Assembly: GCA_934249275.1 (NCBI GenBank)
Contig: CAKQKT010000007.1
Location: 1-35,115, forward strand
Source: an uncultured Sutterella sp.
Lineage (GTDB): Bacteria > Pseudomonadota > Gammaproteobacteria > Burkholderiales > Burkholderiaceae_F
Reading direction: 5' to 3'
DNA: 35,115 nt
Positions 16,542 to 25,250 of this stretch are shown here, piece after piece. Below the pieces are notes generated by a model. That model saw only the letters and a list, made by a program, of their open reading frames with translations. It searched no databases and was not told the origin of the DNA. Numbering within the stretch: the stretch's first letter is position 1; the number at the start of each line of letters is the position of its first letter. The position numbers and the translations under genes were made by a program.

Positions 16542-17897
16542 TCAGTAGTGATTGTCGCGGATTTCAACGTAGGCGCGGTCGCGGAGCTCGCGCTGCCAGT
16601 TGTAGACGGCTTCGCCGAGCTTCTTCTCGCGAAGCTGCTGGCGAGCGGCAATGCGCATGCGCTGCGGGTTGCCGTTCTTTTCCATGCGGCGCTCGATTAC
16701 CTGAATGAGGTGATAGCCGAACTGAGACTTGATCGGTTCGGAGACTTCGTTGGGCTTGAGCGAGTTCATGGCTTTTTCGAATTCGGGGACCGTGTCGCCG
16801 GGCTGGAGCCAGCCGAGGTCGCCGCCGCGCGTTGCGCTGTTGTCAACGGAATGCAGGCGAGCCATCGTTGCAAAGTCGGATTCACCTGCATCAATGCGGC
16901 GCTTGATGTCGTTGAGACGATGGATGACTTCGCCTTCAGGCGTGATGTCGCTCACCAGCATCAGAATGTGGCGTGCATGGGTCTGCTCGACAGGACCGCC
17001 GGCGAGCTTGAACTGAACGCCATCGCGCGTGTCGGAGACGGACATGACGTCCCATGCGTCCTTGAGCCTGATGACGTAGACGCCCTTCTTGGGGGATTCC
17101 TTGAGCACTTCGGCGGCGGCGTTGGGAAGCGACTGCAGGCTGTGCCAGCCGATGTCGCCGCCCTGGAGCGCGTCGGAGGCGCGGGAGTATGTGGCGGCGA
17201 GCATGCCGAAGTCTTCGCCGGAGCGGGCGCGCTGAGCTATTTCTTCAGCGTGCTTTTTGAGCGTATCGGTGTTGTCGGGATGGTCGATCGGGATCAGGAT
17301 GTGCTGAATGTGGAATTCGGTCGTGTTGCCAGACGTGAAGCCGGCCTGTTCGGCGAGATAGGCGTCGATTTCGCTTTCCGGAATCTGAATCTTGGCGTCG
17401 ACTTCGCGTTCGCGCAGGCGCTGCGTCGTGATTTCGTCGCGAATTTCTTCACGGAAGGAGGAGAACGAGACGCCGTCAACCAACAGGCGTTGGCGGAGCT
17501 GGTCGACGGAGAGATTATTCTGGCGAGCAATCTGCTCGATGGAGGCATTTACCATCTGGTCGTCGATGCGAATGCCGGTTTCGCGGGCGCGCTGCTTGAT
17601 GGCGCGTTCGAAGATGAGGCGTTCAAGCACCTGAGCTCGAAGCTGCTCCAGAGGCGGGAGCTGAATGTTCTGGCGGCGCAGGTTGATGGCCACGCCGTGC
17701 GTGCGCTCCTGAAGCTCGCGCTCCGTGATGACATCATTGTTGACGACGGCCACGATGCGGTCGAGTTCGATGACGTCGGACTGAGGCTGAACGGCGCGCG
17801 CGGTTTCAGAAGATTCCGCTGCGGGTTCGGCGGCGCAGGCGGTGCCGAAGGCGGCCATGCCCATCATGAGCACGGCAATGGTCTTGATCTTATTCAT
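16542..17897 (-). CDS. surA: Periplasmic chaperone and peptidyl-prolyl isomerase SurA
   Basis: Periplasmic chaperone that escorts outer-membrane beta-barrel proteins, LptD among them, to the Bam complex. The protein begins with a hydrophobic signal peptide (MNKIKTIAVLMMGMAAFG) with likely cleavage before AAEP or after it. The N-terminal chaperone domain follows (VNNDVITERELQER near 50-70), then two parvulin domains at about residues 192-285 (HIQHILIPID) and 304-400 (HARHILMLVS). I chose ATG 17897, giving 451 residues, rather than a longer frame from 18077, which would lie deep in lptD and add 60 residues before the signal peptide. The start overlaps the lptD stop by eight bases. Confidence 0.94.
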   Translation of the reverse strand: MNKIKTIAVLMMGMAAFGTACAAEPAAESSETARAVQPQSDVIELDRIVAVVNNDVITERELQERTHGVAINLRRQNIQLPPLEQLRAQVLERLIFERAIKQRARETGIRIDDQMVNASIEQIARQNNLSVDQLRQRLLVDGVSFSSFREEIRDEITTQRLREREVDAKIQIPESEIDAYLAEQAGFTSGNTTEFHIQHILIPIDHPDNTDTLKKHAEEIAQRARSGEDFGMLAATYSRASDALQGGDIGWHSLQSLPNAAAEVLKESPKKGVYVIRLKDAWDVMSVSDTRDGVQFKLAGGPVEQTHARHILMLVSDITPEGEVIHRLNDIKRRIDAGESDFATMARLHSVDNSATRGGDLGWLQPGDTVPEFEKAMNSLKPNEVSEPIKSQFGYHLIQVIERRMEKNGNPQRMRIAARQQLREKKLGEAVYNWQRELRDRAYVEIRDNHY

Positions 17898-20202
17898 AGT
17901 AATCGTACTGTCCAATCTTGTCGGGAACCTGCGTGATGGTCTGGTAACCCTTGATGTTCCGCTTGAGTTCGGCAAGCGGGCTTGTGCCAATACTACCCAA
18001 GCCGTTGAGCTCGAGTTGTAAGAAGAAGTTGGTTTCGTCGGTGTTGGAGGCTGTTGTGTAGCGCTGTGCGGCAACACGGAGCGTCCAGCAGTCGTGCAGG
18101 TACTCGATGCCGCCGATCATTTCGATCGGCTTTTTCTGCAGGAGCGAATAGTTGTAGCGGAAGAGACCGAAGAGACGGTTCGTGATCGGCCACTGGACCG
18201 CAAGATCGACCTGCTTGATGTAGTCGTTGTGGTAGTCGGTGTAGTCCTGCTCGGATGAGTAGTTGTAGCGATAGTACAGGCCGACGAGGGACATCGGGCG
18301 CGGCTGCCACTTGATGCCCGCCTTGGCCTTGACCCAACGGCTTTGCGCAGAGGAATACTGGCCGCTTACGTCGGTCGTGATCGAACGCGTCAGGCGCGCG
18401 CCGACGCTCGCGAGCAGATCGCTTCGCACATCGGTGCGAAGCGGGCTTTCGGTTGTTGCGTTGCCGGGGGCGTAGAAATTGACTCTCTGGTCCGAAAAGT
18501 AGTAGCGCTGGCCCAGGCTGGCGCGGAAGAGCTCTAGACCGCTCGCCTTGTCGATGTAGCGCGTTGTAAGCGCGGTCGTGAGCTGATTGGCTTCGCTAAC
18601 TCGGTCATAGCCGGAGAAGACGTTTTCCGTGAAGAGCGTTGCAAAGTTCAGGTCCGCGATCGACGTGTCGAAGACGGGCAGGTTGTCCTGATTATGGTAA
18701 GGAACGTATGCGTAGTAGATGCGCGGCTCGAGCGTCTGAGAAGCGTTGCGGCCGAACCATGCCGTGTCACGATCGAACACGAGCCCGCCGTCGAGGCTGA
18801 ACATCGGCGTCGTGCGGTGAGGATTCTTGTCGGTGAACTGCTCCTGTGCGCGATCGAGGTTCCTGAGCTGATACCAGGTGCCGAGGAAGGTGCCCTTGGG
18901 CACGACGAACCAGCCGGCGCCGCGGAGAGGATAGGAGACGGTTTGCTCGAATGCAACGCGGTCGCCGGTGACGTACGTGGGATGTTCGAAGCGTGAGGCT
19001 TCAATGGTCGTGCCGATTTCGAAGCCATGGAAGTTTCCGTTGTATCCGTTGAACGTGATCTGCGGAACTCGCTCGTAAGGCTTGTAGTAGCCCACGTCCT
19101 CGGTATTGAGGGCCTGGTTCTTCTTGATGTTGACGGATGTGCTCCAGTACGTGTCGTCGTAGCGCAGGGCGTATTCCTGCGGCAGGACGGACTCGGAGGA
19201 CTCCCGGATGTTGCTCGAGAAGTCGGCGAGGTAGTTGTCGTCGGAAACACGGTTGTAGTCGATGAAGGCGCTCAGCTTGTCGTGTCGCCAGTTCATGTCG
19301 ACGTGCAGACTGGAACGGCTGTCGTCCGTCGTCTTGTCGTCGGGCATGAGCGTGTAGTCGACTGTCGTGCTGAAGTTGTTGTAGAGGAATCGAGCTTCAG
19401 TGTCGAGCATGACCCCGCGCTTGGTCATCATGCGGGGCGTGAGCGTCAGGTCGTAGTTGGGCGCGAGATTGAAGTAGTAGGGCACCGCAAGGTCGAGGCC
19501 TCGCGTAGAGCTCATGCCGAAGGTCGGCACCAGAATGCCGGAACGTCGTTCGCGGGTTACCGGGAAGGAGAGCCATGGCGTGCCGAAAAGAGGAACGCCC
19601 ATGAAGGTGAGCGTGGCGCCTTTGCCGGTGGCCGTCTGGTCGTACTCATCGATCTCGAGCTCATCCATCTTGATGAACCATGCTTCGTCGTCTCGCTTGC
19701 AGGTCGTGATCTTGGCGTCTTCAAAGATGGTCGATTCGCCCGAAATGAAGCGGATGTTTTTAGCGCAGCCGCGGATGTTTCGAGGGGCGTATTCGTATTC
19801 GGCGTCTTCCATGTCGCCCGTGCGCGGGGAGATCTTGAAGCGCATCGAGGGACCCGAGAAGGAGGCGCCCTGATGCGAGATGCGTGCATTGCCGGCGGCC
19901 TCGACCTCATCGGTCTCGTGCGTATAAGTGATTCGATCTCCCTTCAAGACGGTGCCGCCTCGACGAATTTCTGCATTTCCGTAGAGATGAAGCTGATCTT
20001 CGGGGTTGCCTTCAATGCGGTCGGCGGAAACAAAGCTCGCGGCGTCCGAGTCGGGTGTCGCGCGCGACGGATCGAGCGTTGTCACGGATTCGAGAGACAC
20101 CACGCTACCAGTCTGGGCGGCCGACGCAATGGAGGTTTGAGCCATGGCGGCCAATGCAATGCTTACGCTGATCGCAATCTGTCGGGTGCGCGGGAGAGAC
20201 AT
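17890..20202 (-). CDS. lptD: LPS-assembly protein LptD
   Basis: Outer-membrane barrel that, with LptE, inserts lipopolysaccharide into the outer leaflet. A signal peptide ends near residue 28 (SIASA). An OstA-type jellyroll domain (about 55-200) contains LHLYGNAEIRRGG and FEDAKITTC, and the remaining roughly 550 residues are a barrel rich in alternating aromatic strands. It is 770 residues. Only three cysteines exist in the whole protein, Cys146, Cys168 and Cys705. Cys168 aligns with E. coli Cys173 (TTC context). Cys705 (HDCWTLR) sits where E. coli has the Cys724-Cys725 pair, so one partner is missing, as is the Cys31 equivalent. It is the first gene of lptD-surA-pdxA-rsmA and diverges from amgK. 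Confidence 0.95.
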   Translation of the reverse strand: MSLPRTRQIAISVSIALAAMAQTSIASAAQTGSVVSLESVTTLDPSRATPDSDAASFVSADRIEGNPEDQLHLYGNAEIRRGGTVLKGDRITYTHETDEVEAAGNARISHQGASFSGPSMRFKISPRTGDMEDAEYEYAPRNIRGCAKNIRFISGESTIFEDAKITTCKRDDEAWFIKMDELEIDEYDQTATGKGATLTFMGVPLFGTPWLSFPVTRERRSGILVPTFGMSSTRGLDLAVPYYFNLAPNYDLTLTPRMMTKRGVMLDTEARFLYNNFSTTVDYTLMPDDKTTDDSRSSLHVDMNWRHDKLSAFIDYNRVSDDNYLADFSSNIRESSESVLPQEYALRYDDTYWSTSVNIKKNQALNTEDVGYYKPYERVPQITFNGYNGNFHGFEIGTTIEASRFEHPTYVTGDRVAFEQTVSYPLRGAGWFVVPKGTFLGTWYQLRNLDRAQEQFTDKNPHRTTPMFSLDGGLVFDRDTAWFGRNASQTLEPRIYYAYVPYHNQDNLPVFDTSIADLNFATLFTENVFSGYDRVSEANQLTTALTTRYIDKASGLELFRASLGQRYYFSDQRVNFYAPGNATTESPLRTDVRSDLLASVGARLTRSITTDVSGQYSSAQSRWVKAKAGIKWQPRPMSLVGLYYRYNYSSEQDYTDYHNDYIKQVDLAVQWPITNRLFGLFRYNYSLLQKKPIEMIGGIEYLHDCWTLRVAAQRYTTASNTDETNFFLQLELNGLGSIGTSPLAELKRNIKGYQTITQVPDKIGQYDYYE

Positions 20203-20244
20203 GAAAAAGCAGTGAGAGTGACAGCCTGGGGACAGGCCTATAAA

Positions 20245-20295
20245 ATGACGTCAAGACAATTGAAGGATTATAAAGCCCCGACATTCCAACGGGGC
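20245..20295 (+). promoter_or_regulatory. Candidate promoter region between lptD and amgK
   Basis: On the plus strand ATGACG (20245-20250) and TATAAA (20269-20274) are 18 bases apart and could drive amgK-murU. On the minus strand the overlapping sequence reads TATAAT (20272-20267), a good -10 towards lptD but without a clear -35. A 6-bp hairpin GCCCCG/CGGGGC (20275-20280 and 20290-20295) with a 9-base loop lies just downstream of the plus-strand -10. The divergent region is 157 bases long. Confidence 0.4.
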
Positions 20296-20359
20296 GCCGG
20301 AGAGCCCATAAAATCCCTGCCGGCTCTACATCCTTCGGCACTAGAGGACGACGAAAAAC

Positions 20360-21379
20360 ATGACGAACGGTGCGGAAGCTTCCGCCTTCGAACAGTGGCT
20401 CCAGAGCATTGCCCCGAAATATCAGCTCGATCTGACGACGGTAAGCCGCGCCGGTACGGACGCGGGCTTTCGGTCCTATCACAGAATCGCGGCGGCCGAA
20501 GGCCGTACCTATATCGCCATGAATGCCGAAGGCGAGACGCCCGAGAGCTTTTCGGCCTTCATCAAGGTCGATGCCTTGATCCGAAATGAGGCCGGTCTGA
20601 ATGCTCCCGAAATCTTTGAGGCCGACACGACGCATCGCTTCATGCTGCTTGGCGACCTCGGCACTCAGACTTATCTTGATGTTCTTAATGAAGACAATGC
20701 TCGCGAGTTGATGGACAAGGCTACGACGGCCCTTGTTGCCTGGCAGAAGATTTCTCGCCCGAACGTGCTTCCGGCATACGGCCGCGAGGTGCTCCAGCGC
20801 GAACTTGATCTCTTCCCAACGTGGTATGTGGGACGTCATCGCGGCGTTGAATGGACCGATGAACAGAAGAAGTGGTGGAACATGACCACTGAGGCCATTC
20901 TTGACAGCAACTGCCGCGAGGCTCTTGTTTTCGTGCATCGAGACTTCATGCCGCGCAATCTGATGATTTCCGACCCGACGCCAGGCATTCTGGATTTCCA
21001 GGATGCGCTTTACGGGCCGCTCAGCTACGACATTGCCTCGCTGCTTCGCGACGCCTTCATTTCGTGGGACGAGAGCTTTGTGCTCGATGTCACGATCCGC
21101 TATTGGGAGAAGGCTCGCAAGGCCGGCATTCCGGTGCCTGCTGATTTCGGAAGCTTCTATCGCGATGTTGAGTTCATGGGGGTGCAGCGCCATCTCAAGG
21201 TGCTCGGCATCTTTGCGCGTCTTAACTACCGGGACGGCAAGCCCAAGTACCTCGAGGACACGCCGCGCTTCATTCAGTACGTGCGAAAGACGGCCCGCCG
21301 CTATATCCAGCTTTCGCCGCTTACGCATCTCATTGACGATCTCGAGGGGTCGGAAACCTCTTTCGGCTACACCTTCTGA
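20360..21379 (+). CDS. amgK: N-acetylmuramate/N-acetylglucosamine anomeric kinase
   Basis: Cytoplasmic aminoglycoside-phosphotransferase-fold kinase that phosphorylates MurNAc and GlcNAc at the anomeric carbon in a peptidoglycan recycling route that bypasses de novo MurA/MurB and so fosfomycin. The kinase catalytic loop is FVHRDFMPRNLM with Asp195, and the metal-binding Asp is in GILDFQDALYGP. It is 339 residues. The identification relies on the adjacent murU five bases downstream and on the same arrangement next to lptD in Pseudomonas putida. Without that context it could only be called a phosphotransferase. An AGAGGA ribosome-binding stretch lies at 20343-20348. Confidence 0.88.
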   Translation: MTNGAEASAFEQWLQSIAPKYQLDLTTVSRAGTDAGFRSYHRIAAAEGRTYIAMNAEGETPESFSAFIKVDALIRNEAGLNAPEIFEADTTHRFMLLGDLGTQTYLDVLNEDNARELMDKATTALVAWQKISRPNVLPAYGREVLQRELDLFPTWYVGRHRGVEWTDEQKKWWNMTTEAILDSNCREALVFVHRDFMPRNLMISDPTPGILDFQDALYGPLSYDIASLLRDAFISWDESFVLDVTIRYWEKARKAGIPVPADFGSFYRDVEFMGVQRHLKVLGIFARLNYRDGKPKYLEDTPRFIQYVRKTARRYIQLSPLTHLIDDLEGSETSFGYTF

Positions 21380-21384
21380 CGGTC

Positions 21385-22092
21385 ATGCGAGCTCTGATTC
21401 TCGCGGCAGGCGAAGGCCGCCGCATGCAGCCCATTACGTTTACGACGCCCAAGCCTCTGGTTGAGGTGGCAGGCGTTTCCATGGCTGCGCGCCAGATTCT
21501 CGCGCTCAAGAAGGCGGGCATCAAGGAAATCGTCCTTAATGTTGCGCATTTGGGCGGAAAAATCATCGATGCGCTTGGTGACGGTTCTGCCTATGGGGTT
21601 CGCCTGCGCTATTCAATCGAGGGAGAGACCGCAGGCGAAGCTCTCGAAACTCTTGGCGGAATAGCGAAGGCGATGCCGATGCTTGACGATGGCGACGGAG
21701 CCTTCATTGTCGTTGCCGGCGATATCGTGACGGACTTCGACTATTCGTCCCTCGTGCATGCGGGAAGAATGCTTGCATTGGAAGGACGCGAGGCGCATCT
21801 CGTACTCGTGCCCAATCCGTCCTACCATGCGGGAGGCGACATGACGCTTGATGCGCAGGGACTTGTGCGTTGTGAACCGAGAACGCATACGTTTTCAAGT
21901 CTTGGCGTCTATCGCAGTTCGCTCTTTGAGGGAATCGAGCCCGTGCGGGCCAAGCTTTTCCCCTGGTTGTGGCAGTTCTGCGAAGCCGGACGCGTGTCGG
22001 GCGAGGTCTACGGGGGCTTGTGGTTCAATGTGGGCGATGTGCGGGAGCTTGCTCTTGCGGAAGCTCGAATTCGAAACCAAATGGAAAAATGA
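21385..22092 (+). CDS. murU: N-acetylmuramate alpha-1-phosphate uridylyltransferase
   Basis: Nucleotidyltransferase that makes UDP-MurNAc from MurNAc-1-phosphate, the AmgK product. The N terminus has the sugar-nucleotidyltransferase signature LILAAGEGRRMQPITFTTP and PKPLVEVAG, and a metal-binding Asp in VVAGDIVTDFDYS near residues 111-123. The C-terminal segment GLWFNVGDVRELALAEARI is also typical. At 235 residues it has the family length. It overlaps no neighbour and shares a transcript with amgK. Other NTP-transferases such as glucose-1-phosphate thymidylyltransferases are larger, so MurU is favoured. Confidence 0.9.
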   Translation: MRALILAAGEGRRMQPITFTTPKPLVEVAGVSMAARQILALKKAGIKEIVLNVAHLGGKIIDALGDGSAYGVRLRYSIEGETAGEALETLGGIAKAMPMLDDGDGAFIVVAGDIVTDFDYSSLVHAGRMLALEGREAHLVLVPNPSYHAGGDMTLDAQGLVRCEPRTHTFSSLGVYRSSLFEGIEPVRAKLFPWLWQFCEAGRVSGEVYGGLWFNVGDVRELALAEARIRNQMEK

Positions 22093-22190
22093 CGGAATGG
22101 ATCGGCCTGCTGGCCGGCTGTGTCGTTAGAATGTGACGATCGTGTGCTCCCTGTGTGAAGGGCACCCTCCGAATAACGTGAGAATCTAGA

Positions 22191-23177
22191 GTGAAGCTCG
22201 GACCCTACGCTGTCGATGTTCCTGTCATGCTGGCTCCAATGGCCGGCATGAGCGACCTTCCTTATCGCGAGATTTGCCGTGCCCATGGTGCGGGTTACGC
22301 GGTGGGAGAGATGACGACTTGCCAGCCTCAGTTCAGAACGAGCCGCAAGAGCGCAACGCGATGGGCGTGCGATGAAGAGTCCGGCCTTCGCGTGGTGCAG
22401 CTTCTCGGAGCCGATCCGGTCATGATGGCAGACGCTGCACGCTATGCCGAGGATTCGGGTGCGCAGGTGGTCGACATCAATATGGGATGCCCGGCCAAGA
22501 AGGTTCTTCAAACGGCTTGCGGAAGCGCGCTCATGAAGGATGAGGCGCTTGTGGGGAGCATTCTTGAGGCTGTGTGCGCTGCTGTTTCTGTGCCCGTAAC
22601 GCTCAAGATCAGAACGGGATGGGATCGCGAGCATCGAAATGCGCTGGCTATTGCTCGGATTGCTGAGCAGGCGGGCGTTGCCATGCTGACGATTCATGGC
22701 CGAACGCGCGAGGACGGCTTCAGAGGCAAGGCTGAGTACGAAACGATCAGAAGCGTAAAGTCCGCCATTTCCATTCCCGTTATTGCCAACGGAGATGTTG
22801 ATTCAGGCGAGAAGGCCCTGCGGGTGATGGCTTTGACGGGGGCTGACGGCGTCATGATCGGTCGCGCATCCTATGGCAATCCATGGGTTTTTTCAGAGGT
22901 CGGGGCAGCTCTTGGGTATCTGCCTGCGCGGGAAAAGCCGACGTTGGAGGAACAACAGACGGTCATTTGTGACCACATGCGCCGCCATTTTGACTATTAT
23001 GGCGATGCAAGAGGTGCCGTGACTTTCAGAAAGCACCTGAGCCACTATTTGAAGGGGCTGCCGAATGCCGAGGCGTTGTTGGGCGAGTTGTTCGCCATGT
23101 CCGATGCGGATGTCCTCGAGTCAGCCGTCAGCCGTTATTTTGAGAGATTGCAGGATGGCGTCCAGAGATTGGAATGA
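22191..23177 (+). CDS. dusB: tRNA-dihydrouridine synthase B
   Basis: FMN-dependent enzyme reducing uridine to dihydrouridine in the tRNA D loop. The N-terminal barrel start LAPMAGMSDLPYREICR, the catalytic Cys100 in DINMGCPAKKV (same number as E. coli DusB), the TIHGRTREDGFRG strand and VIANGDVDSGEKALRVM are all present. It is 328 residues. The GTG start is the first possible, because an in-frame TGA precedes it at 22179-22181. It is followed by fis, as in many proteobacteria, where the two are co-transcribed. No convincing promoter was found in the 98-base gap after murU; TAGAAT at 22127-22132 has no -35. Confidence 0.93.
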   Translation: MKLGPYAVDVPVMLAPMAGMSDLPYREICRAHGAGYAVGEMTTCQPQFRTSRKSATRWACDEESGLRVVQLLGADPVMMADAARYAEDSGAQVVDINMGCPAKKVLQTACGSALMKDEALVGSILEAVCAAVSVPVTLKIRTGWDREHRNALAIARIAEQAGVAMLTIHGRTREDGFRGKAEYETIRSVKSAISIPVIANGDVDSGEKALRVMALTGADGVMIGRASYGNPWVFSEVGAALGYLPAREKPTLEEQQTVICDHMRRHFDYYGDARGAVTFRKHLSHYLKGLPNAEALLGELFAMSDADVLESAVSRYFERLQDGVQRLE

Positions 23178-23202
23178 GGATAAATTCCTCCGCGAGCCGG
23201 CG

Positions 23203-23553
23203 ATGCCGAAGGTCGCGTTGATCCGTCCGTCCAAGCCGAGACCTAGACCGGGACTCGACTTCGAGGGCGTTGAGCTTGAAAATCTGGCGAAGGAAATGCC
23301 TGAGCTTAAGACGGGCCGCATTGAAGAGGCCGTCATTGTGCAGCTCAACCAGTACTTCAAGCAGCTGGGCGGATCCCAGCCGCATCCTCTCTACAGTCTG
23401 GTGATGCAGACGGCGGAGCGTCCGCTTCTCATTTACGTGATGAAGCTCTGCCGCAACAACCAGATCGAAGCCGCAAAGATTCTTGGTATTAACCGAAATA
23501 CTCTGCGCACGAAGCTTCGTTTGCACAAGCTTCTGCCCGGAGAAAGTTCATAA
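23203..23553 (+). CDS. fis: Fis-family nucleoid-associated DNA-binding protein
   Basis: Homodimeric DNA-bending protein of the factor-for-inversion-stimulation family. The C-terminal 75 residues align with Fis: a dimerisation core ([18 protein letters not shown], then [14 protein letters not shown]) and the helix-turn-helix [20 protein letters not shown] proline- and arginine-rich tail ([13 protein letters not shown]) of about 40 residues precedes this, whereas the usual betaproteobacterial Fis is near 77 residues. The start is uncertain: ATG 23203 (116 residues) has no good ribosome-binding site, while ATG 23155 (132 residues) overlaps dusB by 23 bases. It lies between dusB and purH, the order known in Burkholderiales. 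Confidence 0.85.
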   Translation: MPKVALIRPSKPRPRPGLDFEGVELENLAKEMPELKTGRIEEAVIVQLNQYFKQLGGSQPHPLYSLVMQTAERPLLIYVMKLCRNNQIEAAKILGINRNTLRTKLRLHKLLPGESS

Positions 23554-23564
23554 GGAAATTAGCA

Positions 23565-25118
23565 ATGAAGAAACAAGCTCTTATCAGCGTGTCCGACAAG
23601 GCCGGCGTTGTGGACTTTGCCCGCGAGCTCGTCGCTCTGGGTTACCACATCCTCAGCACGGGCGGCACCGCCAAGCTCCTCACGAAGGAAGGCGTTCCCT
23701 GTCAGGAAGTCGCCGACTACACCGGCTTCCCGGAAATGCTCGACGGCCGCGTGAAGACGCTCAACCCGAAGATTCACGCCGGCATTCTCGCCCGTCGTCC
23801 GGTTCCGGAACACATGGCCGCGCTCGAAGCTCACGGCATTGATCCGATCGACATCATCTGCGTGAACCTCTATCCGTTCGAACAGACGATCGCCAAGCCC
23901 GACTGCGCCTTTGAAGACGCCATCGAAAACATTGACATCGGCGGTCCGACGATGATCCGCGCCGCTGCCAAGAACCACGAGTCTGTCGCCGTGATCGTCG
24001 ATCCGACCGACTACGCTTCCGTCATCGCCGAAATCAAGGCTGAAGGCGCTGTTACGGCTGCTACGCGCCTTGCGCTCGCCAAGAAGGTGTTCGCTCATAC
24101 CGCCCGTTATGACGGCATGATCACGAACTATCTTACGAGCCTCGATGAAAACAACCAGCGCACCCGCTTCCCGCAGGTCCTTACCCGCCAGTGGGAAAAG
24201 GTTCAGGACATGCGCTATGGAGAAAATCCGCATCAGGCCGCAGCGTTCTACCGCGAATCCTCCGTTGCTCCGGGCCTTCTCGCCGGCTATGAACAGCTTC
24301 AGGGCAAGGAACTTTCCTACAACAACATCGCCGACAGCGATGCTGCCTGGGAATGCGTCCGTTCCTTCGAAGCTCCCGCCTGCGTGATTATCAAGCATGC
24401 CAATCCGTGCGGCGTTGCCGTGGGCATCAGCTCTGCCGAAGCTTACTCCAAGGCATTCCAGACGGACTCCAAGTCCGCCTTCGGCGGCATCATCGCCTTC
24501 AATCGCGAAGTTACCGGCGAATGTGCCGAACTTGTTTCTCACCAGTTTGCCGAATGCATCATCGCTCCGAGCTACGCCAAGGAAGCCATCGAAATCTTCT
24601 CTGCCAAGAAGAACCTTCGTCTTCTGACGGTCGCTCTCGGCAAGGCTCACAATGACTTCGACTTCAAGCGTGTTGGCGGCGGCCTGCTTGTTCAGACGCC
24701 TGACAATCAGCTCTGCGCCGAAAGCGCTCTGCGCTGCGTGACGAAGCGTCAGCCGACGTCTTCTCAGATCGCCGATCTGATGTTCGCCTGGAACGTTGCC
24801 CGCTTCGTGAAGTCCAATACGATCGTCTACGCCCGCGGCGGCATGACGCTCGGCGTTGGCGCCGGCCAGATGAGCCGCGTTGACTCCGCTCGCATTGCCA
24901 TGCTCAAGGCTGAGGAAGCCGGTCTCTCGCTCGAGGGCTCCGTCGCTGCGTCCGACGCCTTCTTCCCGTTCCGCGACGGCCTTGATGTCGTGGTCGATGC
25001 CGGCTGCACGGCCGTCATCCAGCCGGGCGGTTCCATCCGTGACGAAGAAGTGATCGCTGCTGCTGATGAACGCGGCATCGCCATGGTCTTCACGGGCGAA
25101 CGCCACTTCCGCCACTAA
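23565..25118 (+). CDS. purH: Bifunctional AICAR transformylase / IMP cyclohydrolase
   Basis: Catalyses the last two steps of IMP synthesis. The N-terminal MGS-like cyclohydrolase domain (about residues 1-190) shows [35 protein letters not shown] and [16 protein letters not shown]. The C-terminal formyltransferase domain contains [26 protein letters not shown] (conserved Lys and His) and [14 protein letters not shown]. It is 517 residues and complete. The AAGGA ribosome-binding site at 23551-23555 is well placed. Codon choice is strongly biased as in glyQS. In many betaproteobacteria ruvC follows fis-purH, but here tolB does. Confidence 0.97.
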   Translation: MKKQALISVSDKAGVVDFARELVALGYHILSTGGTAKLLTKEGVPCQEVADYTGFPEMLDGRVKTLNPKIHAGILARRPVPEHMAALEAHGIDPIDIICVNLYPFEQTIAKPDCAFEDAIENIDIGGPTMIRAAAKNHESVAVIVDPTDYASVIAEIKAEGAVTAATRLALAKKVFAHTARYDGMITNYLTSLDENNQRTRFPQVLTRQWEKVQDMRYGENPHQAAAFYRESSVAPGLLAGYEQLQGKELSYNNIADSDAAWECVRSFEAPACVIIKHANPCGVAVGISSAEAYSKAFQTDSKSAFGGIIAFNREVTGECAELVSHQFAECIIAPSYAKEAIEIFSAKKNLRLLTVALGKAHNDFDFKRVGGGLLVQTPDNQLCAESALRCVTKRQPTSSQIADLMFAWNVARFVKSNTIVYARGGMTLGVGAGQMSRVDSARIAMLKAEEAGLSLEGSVAASDAFFPFRDGLDVVVDAGCTAVIQPGGSIRDEEVIAAADERGIAMVFTGERHFRH

Positions 25119-25126
25119 GGCGGTTC

Positions 25127-25226
25127 GAGGCGCCGAGAGGTTTCCCGGCGCTTCAAGCACAACGGAGACGGCGTTCAGACGCCGCCTCCGCATACCGAAT
25201 GCAGACCGCTCCCGGAAGGGAGCGGT
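25127..25226 (+). repeat. Three consecutive stem-loops between purH and tolB
   Basis: Stem 1 is GAGGCGCCG (25127-25135) with CGGCGCTTC (25146-25154), with one G-U pair. Stem 2 is CGGAGACGGCGT (25163-25174) with ACGCCGCCTCCG (25179-25190), with one A-C mismatch and a TCAG loop. Stem 3 is ACCGCTCCC (25205-25213) with GGGAGCGGT (25218-25226) around a GGAA loop of GNRA type. None has a strong T-run; stem 3 is followed by TCCTTGCTT. They may together end purH transcripts or protect the mRNA 3' end. Confidence 0.7.
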
Positions 25227-25250
25227 TCCTTGCTTACAAGGGAGTCATCC

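Noticed and set aside
17815..17850. Possible lipobox near SurA residue 21 (GTAC)
   Set aside because: Lacks the leucine at -3 of the lipobox; a normal Sec signal peptide is a better reading.
19027..20589. 520-codon plus-strand frame opposite lptD, running into amgK
   Set aside because: Shadow of lptD, overlaps two well-supported genes in different frames.
22103..22116. CGGCC/GGCCG hairpin after murU
   Set aside because: Only 5 bp and not followed by T's, so not supported as a terminator of amgK-murU.
23559..25193. 544-codon open frame on the minus strand opposite purH
   Set aside because: Same register effect; composition is that of a reverse-complement shadow.
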